Assembly: GCF_012396365.1 (NCBI RefSeq) | Contig: NZ_JAAXPG010000014.1 | Span: 124,001-188,000, forward strand | Direction: 5' to 3' | Length of the DNA stretch: 64,000 nt | Origin: Nocardiopsis alborubida | GTDB lineage: Bacteria > Actinomycetota > Actinomycetes > Streptosporangiales > Streptosporangiaceae | In this document: piece after piece, positions 51,590 through 60,827 of the stretch | Position numbering within the stretch: the stretch's first letter is position 1 | How the letters are laid out: each line of letters begins with the position of its first letter | The notes under the pieces: generated by a model | Database searches by the model: none | Told to the model about the DNA's origin: nothing | Seen by the model: only the letters and a program-made list of their open reading frames with translations | Translations under genes and position numbers: made by a program

Positions 51590-53094
51590 CGCCGCGCCGC
51601 CTTCCGAGCCGGGCCGGAGGCCGGGGCCGCCTCCTCCGCCGTGCCGACCCCGATGGGGCCGACCCCGTTCCGTGCGTCGGTGGCCGGGGCCTCGTGCCGG
51701 GGCGCGCCGAACTCCTGGAAGGCGATCGAGCGTTCGACGGCGTAGGGCTCGCGGCCCAGCATCGCGCGCAGGATGCAGGAGTTGCGGTAGGCGCCCATGC
51801 CCAGGTCGGGGGCGACGAAGCCGTGCGTGTGCAGTTCGGCGTTCTGCACGAAGACGGCGCCCCGGGCGGATCCCGGTCCGCGGCCGTCGTCGGGGGAGCC
51901 TCCCCCGCCGGCCGCGTCCTCCCCGTCGGTGGGCGCCTCGCGGTCGACGCGGTAGTCGCGGCGCACCGCGAAGCGCCCGGAGTCGTCCCAGGCCAGCCGG
52001 TCGGCGATGGGTTCCAGGAAGTCCGGCATCCGGTACTGGTAGCCGGTGGCGAGCACCAGGCCCTCGGTGCCGAGGGTGAAGTCGCGTCCCTGGTCGGTGT
52101 TGCGCAGGTCCAGGGTGTACTCGTCGCGCGCCGCGTCGTGGCGCGCGCCGGTGACCTCGGTGGCGGTCATCAGGCGTACGGGCGGCGGGCCGAGGCGGCT
52201 CTTGACGTAGAGGAGGTCGTAGATGGCGTTGATGAGGTCGGAGTCGATCCCCTTGTACAGGTTCTTCTGCGAGGCCACGAGCCGGTCGCGGGTGGGGCCG
52301 GGCAGAGCGTGGAAGTGGTCGGCGTACTCGGGGGAGGTCATCTCCAGGGTGAGCTTGGTGTACTCCAGCGGGAAGAAGCGCGGGGAGCGGGTGACCCAGT
52401 TCAGCTGGTATCCGTGGCCGTCCAGGTTCTGGAGCAGGTCGTGGAAGATTTCCGCGGCGCTCTGCCCGCTGCCGACGACCGTCACGCTGCGCTTGTCGCG
52501 GAGCCGCTGTCTGGCGGGCAGGTAGCCGGAGCTGTGCACGGCGTCGCCGGGCAGGTCTCGGCACGGTTCGGGGAGGTAGGGGGGTGTGCCGGTGCCGAGC
52601 ACCAGGCGCCGTGCGCGGTGGGTGTGCCGGGTGCCGGTGGCGGTCTCGGTGCTGTGCAGCAGGTAGAGGGACCGGTCGGGGTCGTACTCCACGGACTCCA
52701 CGCGCTGGCCGAAGCGGACGGTGTCGCCGAGGCGCCGGGCCGCCCAGCGGCAGTAGTCGTCGTACTCGGCGCGCAGGGGGTAGAAGCGCTCGCGGATGTA
52801 GAAGGGGTAGAGCCTGCCGGATTCCTTGAGGTAGTTGAGGAAGGAGAAGGGTGAGGTGGGGTCGGCGAGGGTGACCAGGTCGGACATGAACGGGGTCTGG
52901 AGTTCGGCCTCCTCCAGGAGCATGCCCGTGTGCCAGGAGAACTCGGGTTTCTCGTCGAGGAAGAGGCCGTCCAGGCCGGGGACGGGCGCGGCCAGGCAGG
53001 CCAGGCCGAGGTTGAAGGGGCCGATGCCGACGGCGGCGAAGTCGTGGATCCGGTCGGGGTCGGCGGCCGGGGCGGGGCGGGGGCTGGTGGTCAA
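51586..53094 (-). CDS. desB: cadaverine/lysine N-monooxygenase, DesB-like
   Basis: The 502-aa flavoprotein has the FAD motif [16 protein letters not shown], the NADPH motif [18 protein letters not shown] and the late ATGYQY segment of N-hydroxylating monooxygenases. It makes N-hydroxycadaverine. The TTG start at 53094 overlaps the desA stop (TTGA) with GGGAGG before it. An insertion of about 30 residues rich in Gly/Asp ([17 protein letters not shown]) sits before the [12 protein letters not shown] segment, and a low-complexity tail ends the protein. Confidence 0.92.
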   Translation of the reverse strand: MTTSPRPAPAADPDRIHDFAAVGIGPFNLGLACLAAPVPGLDGLFLDEKPEFSWHTGMLLEEAELQTPFMSDLVTLADPTSPFSFLNYLKESGRLYPFYIRERFYPLRAEYDDYCRWAARRLGDTVRFGQRVESVEYDPDRSLYLLHSTETATGTRHTHRARRLVLGTGTPPYLPEPCRDLPGDAVHSSGYLPARQRLRDKRSVTVVGSGQSAAEIFHDLLQNLDGHGYQLNWVTRSPRFFPLEYTKLTLEMTSPEYADHFHALPGPTRDRLVASQKNLYKGIDSDLINAIYDLLYVKSRLGPPPVRLMTATEVTGARHDAARDEYTLDLRNTDQGRDFTLGTEGLVLATGYQYRMPDFLEPIADRLAWDDSGRFAVRRDYRVDREAPTDGEDAAGGGGSPDDGRGPGSARGAVFVQNAELHTHGFVAPDLGMGAYRNSCILRAMLGREPYAVERSIAFQEFGAPRHEAPATDARNGVGPIGVGTAEEAAPASGPARKAARR

Positions 53095-54779
53095 CGGGAC
53101 CTCCCGGTGGCGGTGGTCGGCAGGGCGGCGTGGGCCGCGGGCTCGGTGTGGTCCGCGTGGTCCGCGGCCGGGGCGGGCTGGTCGGGCGGGGCCTGGTGGT
53201 CGTGGAAGCCGTGTCCGGCGGTGAAGCGGGCGACGTGTTCGGCGATCAGGTCCAGCACCTCGGCGACGTCCTCCCTGGTGGCCCTGGGGTTGAGCAGGGT
53301 GAGTTTGAGGTGGGGCCTGCCGTCGACCGTGGTGCGTGCGACGAAGGCGCGGCCCGAGGCGAGCAGTGCCTCGCGTGCGTACCGGTTGGCCGCGTCGGCG
53401 GTGTCGGGGTCGGTGCCGGGCGCGGTGCAGCGGAAGACCAGGGTGCTCAGGCTGGGCCGGGTGACCACGGTGAAGCGCGGGTCGGCGTCGAGCAGGGTCC
53501 AGGCGGTGTCGGCCAGGTCCAGCACGCTGTCGAAGAGGGCGCCCACGCCGTCGGCTCCCATGACGCGCAGGGTGAGCCACAGTTTGAGGGCGTCGAAGCG
53601 GCGCGTGGTCTGCAGGCTCTTGTCGACCTGGTTGGGGGAGAGCAGCGGGGTGCTGCCGTCCGAGCGCGAGTTGAGGTAGTCGGCGTGGTAGGTGACGTGG
53701 CGCAGGACGGCGCGGTCGCGGACCACGATCGCGCTGGAGCTGACCGGTTGGAAGAAGGACTTGTGGAAGTCCACGGTGACCGAGTCGGCGCGTTCGACGC
53801 CCTCCAGCAGGTGGCGGTGGCGCGAGACCAGCAGGCCGCAGCCGTAGGCGGCGTCGACGTGCATCCACACGCCGCGCTGCTGGCACAGGTCGGCGATGCG
53901 GGGCAGGGGGTCGACGCTGCCGAAGTCGGTGGTTCCGGCGGTGGCGACGACGGCGATGGGCAGGAGCCCTTCGGCGCGGCATCCGCGCAGCTGGGCGGCC
54001 AGGGCGTCGGGGCGCATGCGCCGTCTGTCGTCGCAGGCCACGGTGATGACGGATTCGTAGCCCAGTCCGAGGAGGGCGGCCGACTTGGCGACGCTGAAGT
54101 GTCCGGCCTCGGAGGTCAGGACGCGCATCCTGGGCAGGAGTTCGGCCAGGCGCGTGTCCTGGCCGCTGTCCGCATTGGCGCGTTGGTGGGCCTCGTCGCG
54201 CGCCATGAGCAGGGCCTGGAGGTTGGACTGGCTGCCGCCGCTGGTGAAGACGCCGTCCGCGGTCCCGCCGAAGCCGATGCGCTCGCACGTCCAGTCGACG
54301 AGCCGCTGTTCGATCAGGGTGCCCCCGGCGCTCTGGTCCCAGGTGTCGAGGGAGGAGTTGACGGCGGACAGGACGGTCTCGCCGAGCAGGGCGGGCAGGA
54401 CCACGGGGCAGTTGAGGTGTCCCATGTAGCGGGGGTGGTGGAAGTAGACGGCGTCGTCGAGGTAGACGCGTTCGAGTTCGTCCAGTGCCGCGGTGGGGTC
54501 GTGGAGCGGCTGGTCGAGGTCGACCTTGTCGATCTGGGGGCGCAGGTCCTCGGCCGTGGCGCCGGTGAGCGGCCGGTCGACCCCCGCGATCCGCCGGGCG
54601 ACCCGGTCCGCGGCCTCCCCGGTCAGGTCGCGGTAGCGTGCGGCGCTGCCGGCGTCGAGCAGCTGTGTCCGGGGGTCGTCGGGGTCCTGCTCGGAGGGGG
54701 GTGTCGGCTCGGGTCTGGTGCCGAGGGCACCGGCGTTCCCGTGCAGCGGGCCCGGTGCGGACCGCGCGAGGGAGCTCAT
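53091..54779 (-). CDS. desA: PLP-dependent decarboxylase (lysine decarboxylase), DesA-like
   Basis: The 562-aa group II PLP decarboxylase has [52 protein letters not shown] and the cofactor Lys in [16 protein letters not shown]. It is expected to turn lysine into cadaverine, the first step of desferrioxamine synthesis. AGGAGG lies just before the ATG at 54779. It heads the desABCD operon, whose promoter is covered by two overlapping iron boxes. Confidence 0.92.
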   Translation of the reverse strand: MSSLARSAPGPLHGNAGALGTRPEPTPPSEQDPDDPRTQLLDAGSAARYRDLTGEAADRVARRIAGVDRPLTGATAEDLRPQIDKVDLDQPLHDPTAALDELERVYLDDAVYFHHPRYMGHLNCPVVLPALLGETVLSAVNSSLDTWDQSAGGTLIEQRLVDWTCERIGFGGTADGVFTSGGSQSNLQALLMARDEAHQRANADSGQDTRLAELLPRMRVLTSEAGHFSVAKSAALLGLGYESVITVACDDRRRMRPDALAAQLRGCRAEGLLPIAVVATAGTTDFGSVDPLPRIADLCQQRGVWMHVDAAYGCGLLVSRHRHLLEGVERADSVTVDFHKSFFQPVSSSAIVVRDRAVLRHVTYHADYLNSRSDGSTPLLSPNQVDKSLQTTRRFDALKLWLTLRVMGADGVGALFDSVLDLADTAWTLLDADPRFTVVTRPSLSTLVFRCTAPGTDPDTADAANRYAREALLASGRAFVARTTVDGRPHLKLTLLNPRATREDVAEVLDLIAEHVARFTAGHGFHDHQAPPDQPAPAADHADHTEPAAHAALPTTATGRSR

Positions 54780-54865
54780 GGATCATCCTCCTGGAAACGG
54801 GCATGCCGACAGCATCCGCGAGCCGGATGTGGGCATGGGGTGAGGAACTTCGCGAACACTCTTAT

Positions 54866-54899
54866 GTAGGTCGCCCTAACTAAGGGGAGGCTAGCCTAA
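54866..54899 (-). promoter_or_regulatory. two overlapping iron boxes (DmdR/IdeR type)
   Basis: Read on the minus strand, TTAGGCTAGCCTCCCCTTA (54899-54881) matches the consensus TTAGGTTAGGCTAACCTAA at 14 of 19 positions, and CTTAGTTAGGGCGACCTAC (54884-54866) at 12 of 19. They overlap by four bases about 90 bases before desA, as expected for iron-dependent repression of the siderophore operon. Confidence 0.75.
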
Positions 54900-55021
54900 G
54901 TGTTCGAGCCCGTACAGTGTGAGGAGAGTTACAGTAGCGACCGCTGTGGTTGCTGGGAGTGGCGGAAGGCCGTTGACCAGCACGAACGCCGGTGACACAC
55001 AGTGGTGTGATCCTCGCGAGA

Positions 55022-55053
55022 ACCGAACGCCCGACGCGTCGGGCGTTTTCGGT
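55022..55053 (+). terminator. intrinsic terminator of a short divergent transcript
   Basis: ACCGAACGCCCGA and its complement around a CGCG loop form a stem of about 13 pairs with one bulge, and the plus strand has a TTTT run within it. No protein gene ends here. It suggests a short plus-strand RNA starting near 54900, beside the iron boxes. A GTG frame from 54919 runs through the hairpin and is probably not translated. The rest of the gap to 55264 shows nothing. Confidence 0.5.
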
Positions 55054-55264
55054 GGGAATGACGTTTGCCCGCTCCCGGAACTCCCGCGGCGCTTCGGGGG
55101 AGGCCGACGCCCCGGCCCCCGCCCGGGCCGGGGGAGCGCTCGGTGCCCTGACCAGCCCTTTCCTCCCTGAGCCCCGGCCCTACCCCACGTCCGGAGCGCG
55201 ACGGGGCGGCGCGTCCGGACAGGGACCGGAACCGCGCCGCCGCTCCGCCTCGGCGGTCCTGGTG

Positions 55265-56053
55265 TCAGCAGCCCGTGAACTGCTCGCTCGCGGACCAGCC
55301 GGTGTTGGCCCACTCTTCGGCGGCGGGCGGGGAGAAGTCGGGGTAGAGCGCCGTGAGCTCGGCGAGCAGCCAGCTCGTGAAGCGGGCGGCCCCCTGCGGG
55401 CAGGTGTGGATGCCGTCGGAGCTGCGGTCAACCGCACCCTCGTGCTCGCGCTGGTAGGTCTCCCCCCACACCTCACCGGCGTCGAGCACGACGGCGTGCT
55501 CCGGGGCGTCCCCGACGACCGCCCGCGCGACGTCGGGCGCCCGGTCCAGCTCTTCCATGTGCGGCTCGTAGAAGTCGTCGGGCCTGATCGGGGGCATGGT
55601 GACGAAGACCAGTCTGGCGTCGGCCTCGGTCACCGTGGTCAGCAGCCGCTCGTAGGCGTCCCTCTGCTCCCGCTCGCCGCCCCAGTCGTAGGTGGTGATC
55701 TGGTAGATGACCGCGTCGGGTTCGGCCGAGGCGATCTGGCCGGGCAGCGTCTCCCACCGCTCCTCGGAGGTCGGTCCGACGACGTTCCCGCCACCCGCGG
55801 AGGCCAGCGACCGGAAGTCGACGCCACCGGCCTCGAAGGCGGCGTCCAGGGGCTGTGCCTGGCCCAGGGCGATCGAGTCGCCGAGCAGGAGCACCGTGGA
55901 CAGTTCCGACGCCGACGCGTCGGGGGCCGCCGACGCGTCGGCCCTGTCGGGGCGCTCGGAGGCGTCGGTGCCGGCTGAGGGGGCGGAGCAGGCGGCGACC
56001 GGCAGGGCCAGCAGGCCGGTCAGGACGAGGAGGGGTCGGTGTCTGGTGATCAT
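55265..56053 (-). CDS. SGNH/GDSL-hydrolase lipoprotein
   Basis: The 262-aa protein has a signal peptide with lipobox VAAC (Cys about residue 22) and an Ala/Asp-rich linker. An SGNH domain follows, with VLLLGDSIALGQ (catalytic Ser), AGGGNVVG, YQITTYDWGGE and the C-terminal DGIHTCPQGAARF holding Asp and His. It should act outside the membrane as an esterase or acetyl transferase partner. It is divergent from the response regulator. Its upstream region shares a motif with the acyltransferase at 58710. Confidence 0.88.
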   Translation of the reverse strand: MITRHRPLLVLTGLLALPVAACSAPSAGTDASERPDRADASAAPDASASELSTVLLLGDSIALGQAQPLDAAFEAGGVDFRSLASAGGGNVVGPTSEERWETLPGQIASAEPDAVIYQITTYDWGGEREQRDAYERLLTTVTEADARLVFVTMPPIRPDDFYEPHMEELDRAPDVARAVVGDAPEHAVVLDAGEVWGETYQREHEGAVDRSSDGIHTCPQGAARFTSWLLAELTALYPDFSPPAAEEWANTGWSASEQFTGC

Positions 56054-56095
56054 GGCCCCGATCGTGCCGCCGCCGCTTCCCGGTCCCGCAGCCGC

Positions 56096-56114
56096 TGTGT
56101 CGCGGTTGTGTCGC
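56096..56114. promoter_or_regulatory. direct repeat, probable response-regulator site
   Basis: TGTGTCGC at 56096-56103 and 56107-56114 form a direct repeat with an 11-base period, typical of OmpR/PhoB-type binding sites. It lies between the divergent SGNH and response-regulator genes. A related array lies at 59945-59985. Confidence 0.55.
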
Positions 56115-56166
56115 AGACGGCCCGCGGTCGCGGCAGCGGCGGACCGGCATGGCCCATACTGGCGCG

Positions 56167-56841
56167 ATGGCGGCGATCCTGCTCATCGAAGACGACCCCC
56201 TGGTCCGGCGCGGGCTCGAACTCGCGCTGCACCGGCACGGCCACGACGTGCGCACCGCGGAAGGCGGCGAGGAGGGGCTGCGTGCGTTCCGCGCCTCGGC
56301 CCCCGACCTGGTGGTGCTCGACCTGATGTTGCCGGACGTGGACGGGTTCACGGTGTGCCGCCGTATCCGCGGGGCCGGTGAGGTGCCCGTGATCATGCTC
56401 ACCGCGCGCGGCGACGACTTCGACGTCGTCGGCGGCCTGGAGGCGGGCGCGGACGACTACGTGGTCAAACCGGCACGCCCCACCGTGCTCGACGCGCGGA
56501 TCCGCGCGGTGCTGCGGCGCGGCGCCGGAACCCACCAGGGGGTGCGCGCGCACCGTGACCTGCGTATCGACACCGCGTCGCTGATGGTGTCGCTGCGCGG
56601 CGAGCCGGTGGGGCTCACCCCGACCGAGCTGCGTCTGCTGCTGACCCTGTCGCGTGCCCCCGGCCGGGTGTTCAGCCGCCAGCAGCTGCTGGAGGAGGTG
56701 TGGGAGCAGAGCTACATCGGAGACTCCCGGCTGGTCGACAACTGCGTGCAGCGGCTGCGGGCGAAGGTCGAGGCCGATCCGGCCGCCCCCGAGTACGTGC
56801 AGACCGTACGCGGGTTCGGCTACCGGTTCGGGCCGGTATGA
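56167..56841 (+). CDS. OmpR/PhoB-family response regulator
   Basis: The 224-aa protein has a receiver domain (acidic pair IEDDP, phosphorylated Asp in VVLDLMLPD, Thr in MLTARG, Lys in VVKPARP) and a winged-helix output domain (TPTELRLLLTLSRAPGRVFS to YVQTVRGFGYRF). Neither ATG 56149 nor ATG 56167 has a ribosome site. CATACT lies just before the second, which may be leaderless. It overlaps the sensor kinase region, forming one two-component operon. Confidence 0.88.
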   Translation: MAAILLIEDDPLVRRGLELALHRHGHDVRTAEGGEEGLRAFRASAPDLVVLDLMLPDVDGFTVCRRIRGAGEVPVIMLTARGDDFDVVGGLEAGADDYVVKPARPTVLDARIRAVLRRGAGTHQGVRAHRDLRIDTASLMVSLRGEPVGLTPTELRLLLTLSRAPGRVFSRQQLLEEVWEQSYIGDSRLVDNCVQRLRAKVEADPAAPEYVQTVRGFGYRFGPV

Positions 56842-58239
56842 CCGGGCGGCTGTGGCTGCGCGGCCTGCGCTCCCGGCTGCTGGTCGCCTTCGCACTGGTC
56901 ACCGTGCTCGGAGCCGCGGCGGCGGTCTGGTCGAGCGCGGGGTCGGCGAGCACCGCGCTGGTCGCCTCCCACCAGCGCCAGATCTCCGGGACCATCGCCG
57001 GGCAGATCGGTGCTGTCGCCCCGGAGCTGACCTATCCGCCCGACCAGGGAGCGCTCGACCGGCTGCGTACGGTGGTGGGCGCGAACACGCTGGTGGTCTA
57101 CGGCGACCTGCGGTCGGCGGACGGCGCCGTCACCGCCCTGGTCACCGACGAGCTGCGCTCGGCCGTACGCGCCCGGGACCGGCTCGTCACCCAGCGGATC
57201 AGCGCCGAGGGCGGGTCCTGGCTCCTGGTCGGCACCCCCGTCATGATCACCGCGCCCGACGGTACGCGCACCCCCTCCGGCATCGAGGTGTACACCGTGC
57301 GCGACCTCGCCGACGTGGAACGGGAGATCGACGGTCTCACCGGGTCCGCGATCACCGCCGCCGCGCTGGGCCGGGCTGGCGGCGCTGTTGGCCGCGGGCA
57401 GCGTGCTGCGCCCGGTGCGCGAACTGCGCGACACCGCCGACCGGCTGGCCGCAGGTGACCTGGACGCGCGCTCCCCGCCCCAGGGCGCCGACGAGCTGGC
57501 CGAGCTGACCGTGACCGTCAACGAGATGGCCGCGTCGGTACAGGCGTCGATGGCGGAGATGGAGCGGATGCAGGCCGACGCCCGGCGGTTCGCCGCGGAC
57601 GTCTCCCACGAGCTGCGCACCCCGTTGAGCACGCTGACGGCGGTGGTGGAGGTCCTGGCGGACACGACCGAGGGGATGGAACCGGACGCCCGGGAGTCCG
57701 CGCGGATGGCGATCACCGAGACCCAGCGGCTGGTCCGGCTCGTCGAGGACCTGATGGAGGTGTCCCGCTTCGACGCCGGAACCGCTCCGCTGAGGCTGGA
57801 GGAGGTCGACGCGGCCGCTGCGGTGCGGGACTCCCTGCGCGTCCGCGACTGGCTGGAGCGGGTCGAGCTGTCGGCACCGGACGGCGTGCTGCTGCGGGCG
57901 GACCGGCGGAGGCTGGACGTGGTCGTGGCCAACCTGGTGGGCAACGCGCTGCGGCACGGCGCGCCGCCGGTGCGCGTGCACGTCCGCGCGTCCCCCGCAC
58001 AGGTGCGGATCACCGTCACCGACGGCGGGGCGGGGGTGCCCGAGCACGTGTTGCCGCACGTGTTCGACCGTTTCTACAAGGCCGACGCCGCCCGTACCCG
58101 CACCCCGGGCAGCGGGCTGGGGCTGGCGATCGCGCTGGAGAACGCCCGTCTGCACGGCGGCGACCTCACCGCCGACAACACCGACCGCGGCGGCGCGCGG
58201 TTCGTGCTGCGCCTGCCCAGGGAACCGGAGGAGACATGA
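56838..58239 (+). pseudogene. sensor histidine kinase with one-base frameshift
   Basis: The first frame (ATG 56838) encodes a membrane helix (LLVAFALVTVLGAAAAVW) and an extracytoplasmic sensor region to about AITAAALG. The frame then shifts by one base near 57370. The second frame carries the second helix (AGLAALLAAGSVLRPVREL), HAMP, HisKA (SHELRTP), and a full HATPase (NLVGNALRHG, DGGAGV, GSGLGLAIALEN). One extra base at 57370 would restore about 467 residues. All catalytic motifs are intact, so a sequencing error or a very recent mutation is likely. Its stop overlaps the next gene. Confidence 0.8.
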
Positions 58240-58709
58240 GACGCGTCTGGTGGGCCGCCGCGGCGCTCCTGGCCGCGGGATGCGGAGTGCAGCCCACCGG
58301 GGTCACCGACGGGGGAGAGGCGCCCACGGGCGTGGCGCCCGGGGCCACGCTGTACTTCGTCGACGCCTCCGGTGAGCTGCGGCCCCAACAGCGCGACACC
58401 GGCGGCCTGGGCTCGATCTCCGAGGCGCTGGCGCTGCTGCTGGCGGGGCCGGGGGGTTCGGGTATGCACACCGAGATCGAGCCGGTCTCGGTCCAGCGGG
58501 TGGGGGTGATCATCGAACCGGGAGTGATCGAACTCGTGACGCCGCTGACCGCCGAGGACGTCACCCCGCTGGGCGTCGACCAGATCGTGTGCACGGCGCT
58601 GAGCACCCACGTGCAGAGCGGCGGCGCGCAGGACACACGGGTGCGGGTGCGCTTCACCATGCCCACTCCGGAGACGGAGGAGCTGCGGACCTGCCCGCTG
58701 ATCACGTGA
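58236..58709 (+). CDS. GerMN-like lipoprotein
   Basis: The 157-aa protein has a signal peptide with lipobox AAGC (about residue 20) and then a sporulation/germination-type GerMN-like domain: TLYFVDASGELRPQQRD, GSISEALALLLAGP and the C-terminal CTALSTHVQSG. Such lipoproteins follow MtrB-type kinases (as LpqB does). Its ATG overlaps the kinase stop (ATGA). It probably modulates the sensor or acts in the cell wall. Its stop directly abuts the stop of the convergent acyltransferase gene (TGATCA). Confidence 0.75.
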   Translation: MRRVWWAAAALLAAGCGVQPTGVTDGGEAPTGVAPGATLYFVDASGELRPQQRDTGGLGSISEALALLLAGPGGSGMHTEIEPVSVQRVGVIIEPGVIELVTPLTAEDVTPLGVDQIVCTALSTHVQSGGAQDTRVRVRFTMPTPETEELRTCPLIT

Positions 58710-59924
58710 TCAGTCCAGAGCGGTGACGTCGACGAGGGGCGGAGCGGGGGCCGGGAGCGCCAGCCACAACACGGCGAGGCCCACCATGAGCACCGCGAAC
58801 GCCACCGGTCCGCCGCGCCCGCGGACCCACGCGGCGCGGAACCGGACCGGGTCCTCCACCAGGTACTTCGACAGCGCGGCCAGGCCGATCGAGACCGCGC
58901 TCACCAGGGCCGTCCACGACCACCCGTCCAGGCCCGTCACCCCGGGGGAGAGCAGCACGATGACCGGCCAGTGCCACAGGTACAGGCTGTAGGAGACCAG
59001 GCCCAGCCACCGCAGGGGCCGCCAGGAGAGAGCCCGTGAGACCAGCGATCGCGGCTCCCGCGCGCACAGCCCGATCAGCAGCGCGGCCGCCAGGGAGTGC
59101 GCGAACAGGCCGCCGGTGAACAGCCACGGCGCGTCCGCCCCCTCCACCAGCGACCACGCCGTACCGACGCCGACCGCGAGCAGCACCAGGACCGCGCCCG
59201 CGGGTCGGCCCGTCACACGGGCCAGCCAGGCGCGTGCCGGGCGGGTGGCGACCACCGCGCCCAGCAGCAGCGCGGACATCCGGGTGTCGGTGCCCATGTA
59301 GGCCCGCGTCGGGTCCGCCGCGCCCGCGAGCACGCTCATCAGCAGCAGTGAGGCGACCGAGGCCAGGGCCGCGACCACCGCGACCCCGCGGTCCGCGCCG
59401 CGCCCGAACCGGGCGACGACCAGCAGCACCACCGGCCACAGCAGGTAGAACTGCTCCTCGACCGCGATGCTCCACAGGTGCTCGAACACCCGCTGTCCGC
59501 CGAACCGCTCCCAGTAGCCCACCGACTCGGCGAGCAGGTGCCAGTTGACCACGTTCAGCTGGACCCAGGGCCCGTCCGCGAGCGTGGTCCGCACCAGGTC
59601 GGGCGGACCCGCCGCCCAGACCAGCACGGTGACGGCGGTGAGCATCACCGCCAGCGCGGGCAGCAGACGACGGATCCGTCTGCCCCAGAAGGCGGTCACG
59701 GACACCGTGCCGGTCGCCTCGACCTCCCGCAGCAGCAGGTCGGTGATGAGGTAGCCGGACAGGACGAAGAACAGGTCCACGCCCAGGAAACCACCGGTCA
59801 GGTGGCCGGTGTGGAAGAGCAGCACCCCGAGGATCGAGGCGCCCCGCAGCCCGTCCAGGGCGGGCAGGTGCGGTCCTGCCCCGGTGGTCGGGCGGCGGTC
59901 CGTGGCGGGTTGGTCGTGCGTCAT
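58710..59924 (-). CDS. acyltransferase-3 family membrane protein
   Basis: The 404-aa protein has about ten membrane helices and the AT3 motifs: ALDGLRGASILGVLLFHTG (catalytic-type His), GGFLGVDLFFVLSGYLIT, RRIRRLLPAL and EHLWSIAVEEQFYLLWPVVL. It transfers acyl groups to extracytoplasmic acceptors such as peptidoglycan or polysaccharide. Many AT3 proteins carry a fused SGNH domain. This one does not, but a separate SGNH lipoprotein nearby shares its promoter motif. Confidence 0.88.
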   Translation of the reverse strand: MTHDQPATDRRPTTGAGPHLPALDGLRGASILGVLLFHTGHLTGGFLGVDLFFVLSGYLITDLLLREVEATGTVSVTAFWGRRIRRLLPALAVMLTAVTVLVWAAGPPDLVRTTLADGPWVQLNVVNWHLLAESVGYWERFGGQRVFEHLWSIAVEEQFYLLWPVVLLVVARFGRGADRGVAVVAALASVASLLLMSVLAGAADPTRAYMGTDTRMSALLLGAVVATRPARAWLARVTGRPAGAVLVLLAVGVGTAWSLVEGADAPWLFTGGLFAHSLAAALLIGLCAREPRSLVSRALSWRPLRWLGLVSYSLYLWHWPVIVLLSPGVTGLDGWSWTALVSAVSIGLAALSKYLVEDPVRFRAAWVRGRGGPVAFAVLMVGLAVLWLALPAPAPPLVDVTALD

Positions 59925-59944
59925 GGCGCCGATCGTGCCGCGCC

Positions 59945-59985
59945 CGTGTCGGGGCGCCGTCCCCGTCGTGTCGCGGCCGTGTCCC
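59945..59985. promoter_or_regulatory. phased direct repeats, probable response-regulator site
   Basis: CGTGTCGG (59945-59952), CGTGTCGC (59967-59974) and CGTGTCCC (59978-59985) are spaced by 22 and 11 bases, upstream of the acyltransferase gene. The leader just before the ATG (GCACGATCGG-N-GCC) is also shared with the SGNH gene. Confidence 0.55.
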
Positions 59986-60061
59986 GGAATCCGGGAGGGT
60001 GCGCCGCGCCGGGTCGGGCGGGCCCGGCGGCTCCGCTGAGGAGCGCACGCGGCGGCGGGGA

Positions 60062-60706
60062 TCAGGCGGAGGCGCCCTTGCCGGTGGCCATGACGGCCGT
60101 GCGGACCGCGTTGCGCAGCCCTGGGGCCGCGGCGTCGAAGCGTTCCTGGAGCGCTTTGACCGCGGGCCTGTGCCGCCAGCGCTCGTTGGGGGCGAACACG
60201 GTCCACACGTCGCCCTCGGCCGCGATCGCGACCAGGGCCGCGTCCTGGAGGGGCACCGTCGCCGCGTCGCGGCCCCCCAGGACCGCGTCGCGCGTGCGCT
60301 CGCGCAGCCGGCCGACCTCCTCGGGCCGGACGGGGGTGACCGTGCGGGTGGGGAAGATCCCCAGCGTGCGGCCGCGCCTGACCGTGACCGCCCCGCCCGC
60401 GACGAGTTCCCCGCGCACCATCTCCTCGGCCCTGCCCATCTGGGGGTAGAGGAGGTTGATCCAGTGGTGCGGCTCGTCGGGGGACAGGTCGGACAGGACC
60501 CGGGCCAGGAACGGGTCCTCGGGCGCTCGGGCGATGGCGCGTGACACCTTGCCGTCGCGGGGGCGCAGCAGCCCGCCGAGGGTCAGGTCGGCCAGCGCCG
60601 CGGCGCACAGCAGCTGGCCGCGGTAGGCGGCGCTGACGGGATCGAACCGGTTCTTGCCGGTGTCGTAGCTGAGCAGGTAGAGCCGCTGCGGCAGTGTCAG
60701 GTCCAT
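60062..60706 (-). CDS. GPP34 (Golgi phosphoprotein 3)-domain protein
   Basis: The 214-aa protein has the bacterial GPP34 layout: LTLPQRLYLLSYDTGKNRF at the start, AAALADLTLGGLLRPRDGKV, GIFPTRTVTPVRPEEV and the C-terminal VWTVFAPNERWRHRPAVKAL. These proteins bind phosphoinositide-like lipids in eukaryotes; the bacterial role is unclear. Cytosolic or peripheral membrane. GGAGAACGAC precedes the ATG. Confidence 0.85.
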   Translation of the reverse strand: MDLTLPQRLYLLSYDTGKNRFDPVSAAYRGQLLCAAALADLTLGGLLRPRDGKVSRAIARAPEDPFLARVLSDLSPDEPHHWINLLYPQMGRAEEMVRGELVAGGAVTVRRGRTLGIFPTRTVTPVRPEEVGRLRERTRDAVLGGRDAATVPLQDAALVAIAAEGDVWTVFAPNERWRHRPAVKALQERFDAAAPGLRNAVRTAVMATGKGASA

Positions 60707-60827
60707 GTCGTTCTCCTCCAGGGCGCCTCGCGGGGAGCCCGCCGACGGCGGGAGCCGCGGCGGGCCCGGACGGGCGCTGTCGTGTCCGTACCCCGTTCGC
60801 GTGTGCGGACGGCCCGCGCCGGGGCCG

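Noticed and set aside
54919-55170. 83-codon GTG frame divergent from desA
   Set aside because: It runs straight through a strong terminator hairpin and turns Arg/Pro-rich, so it is unlikely to be a protein.
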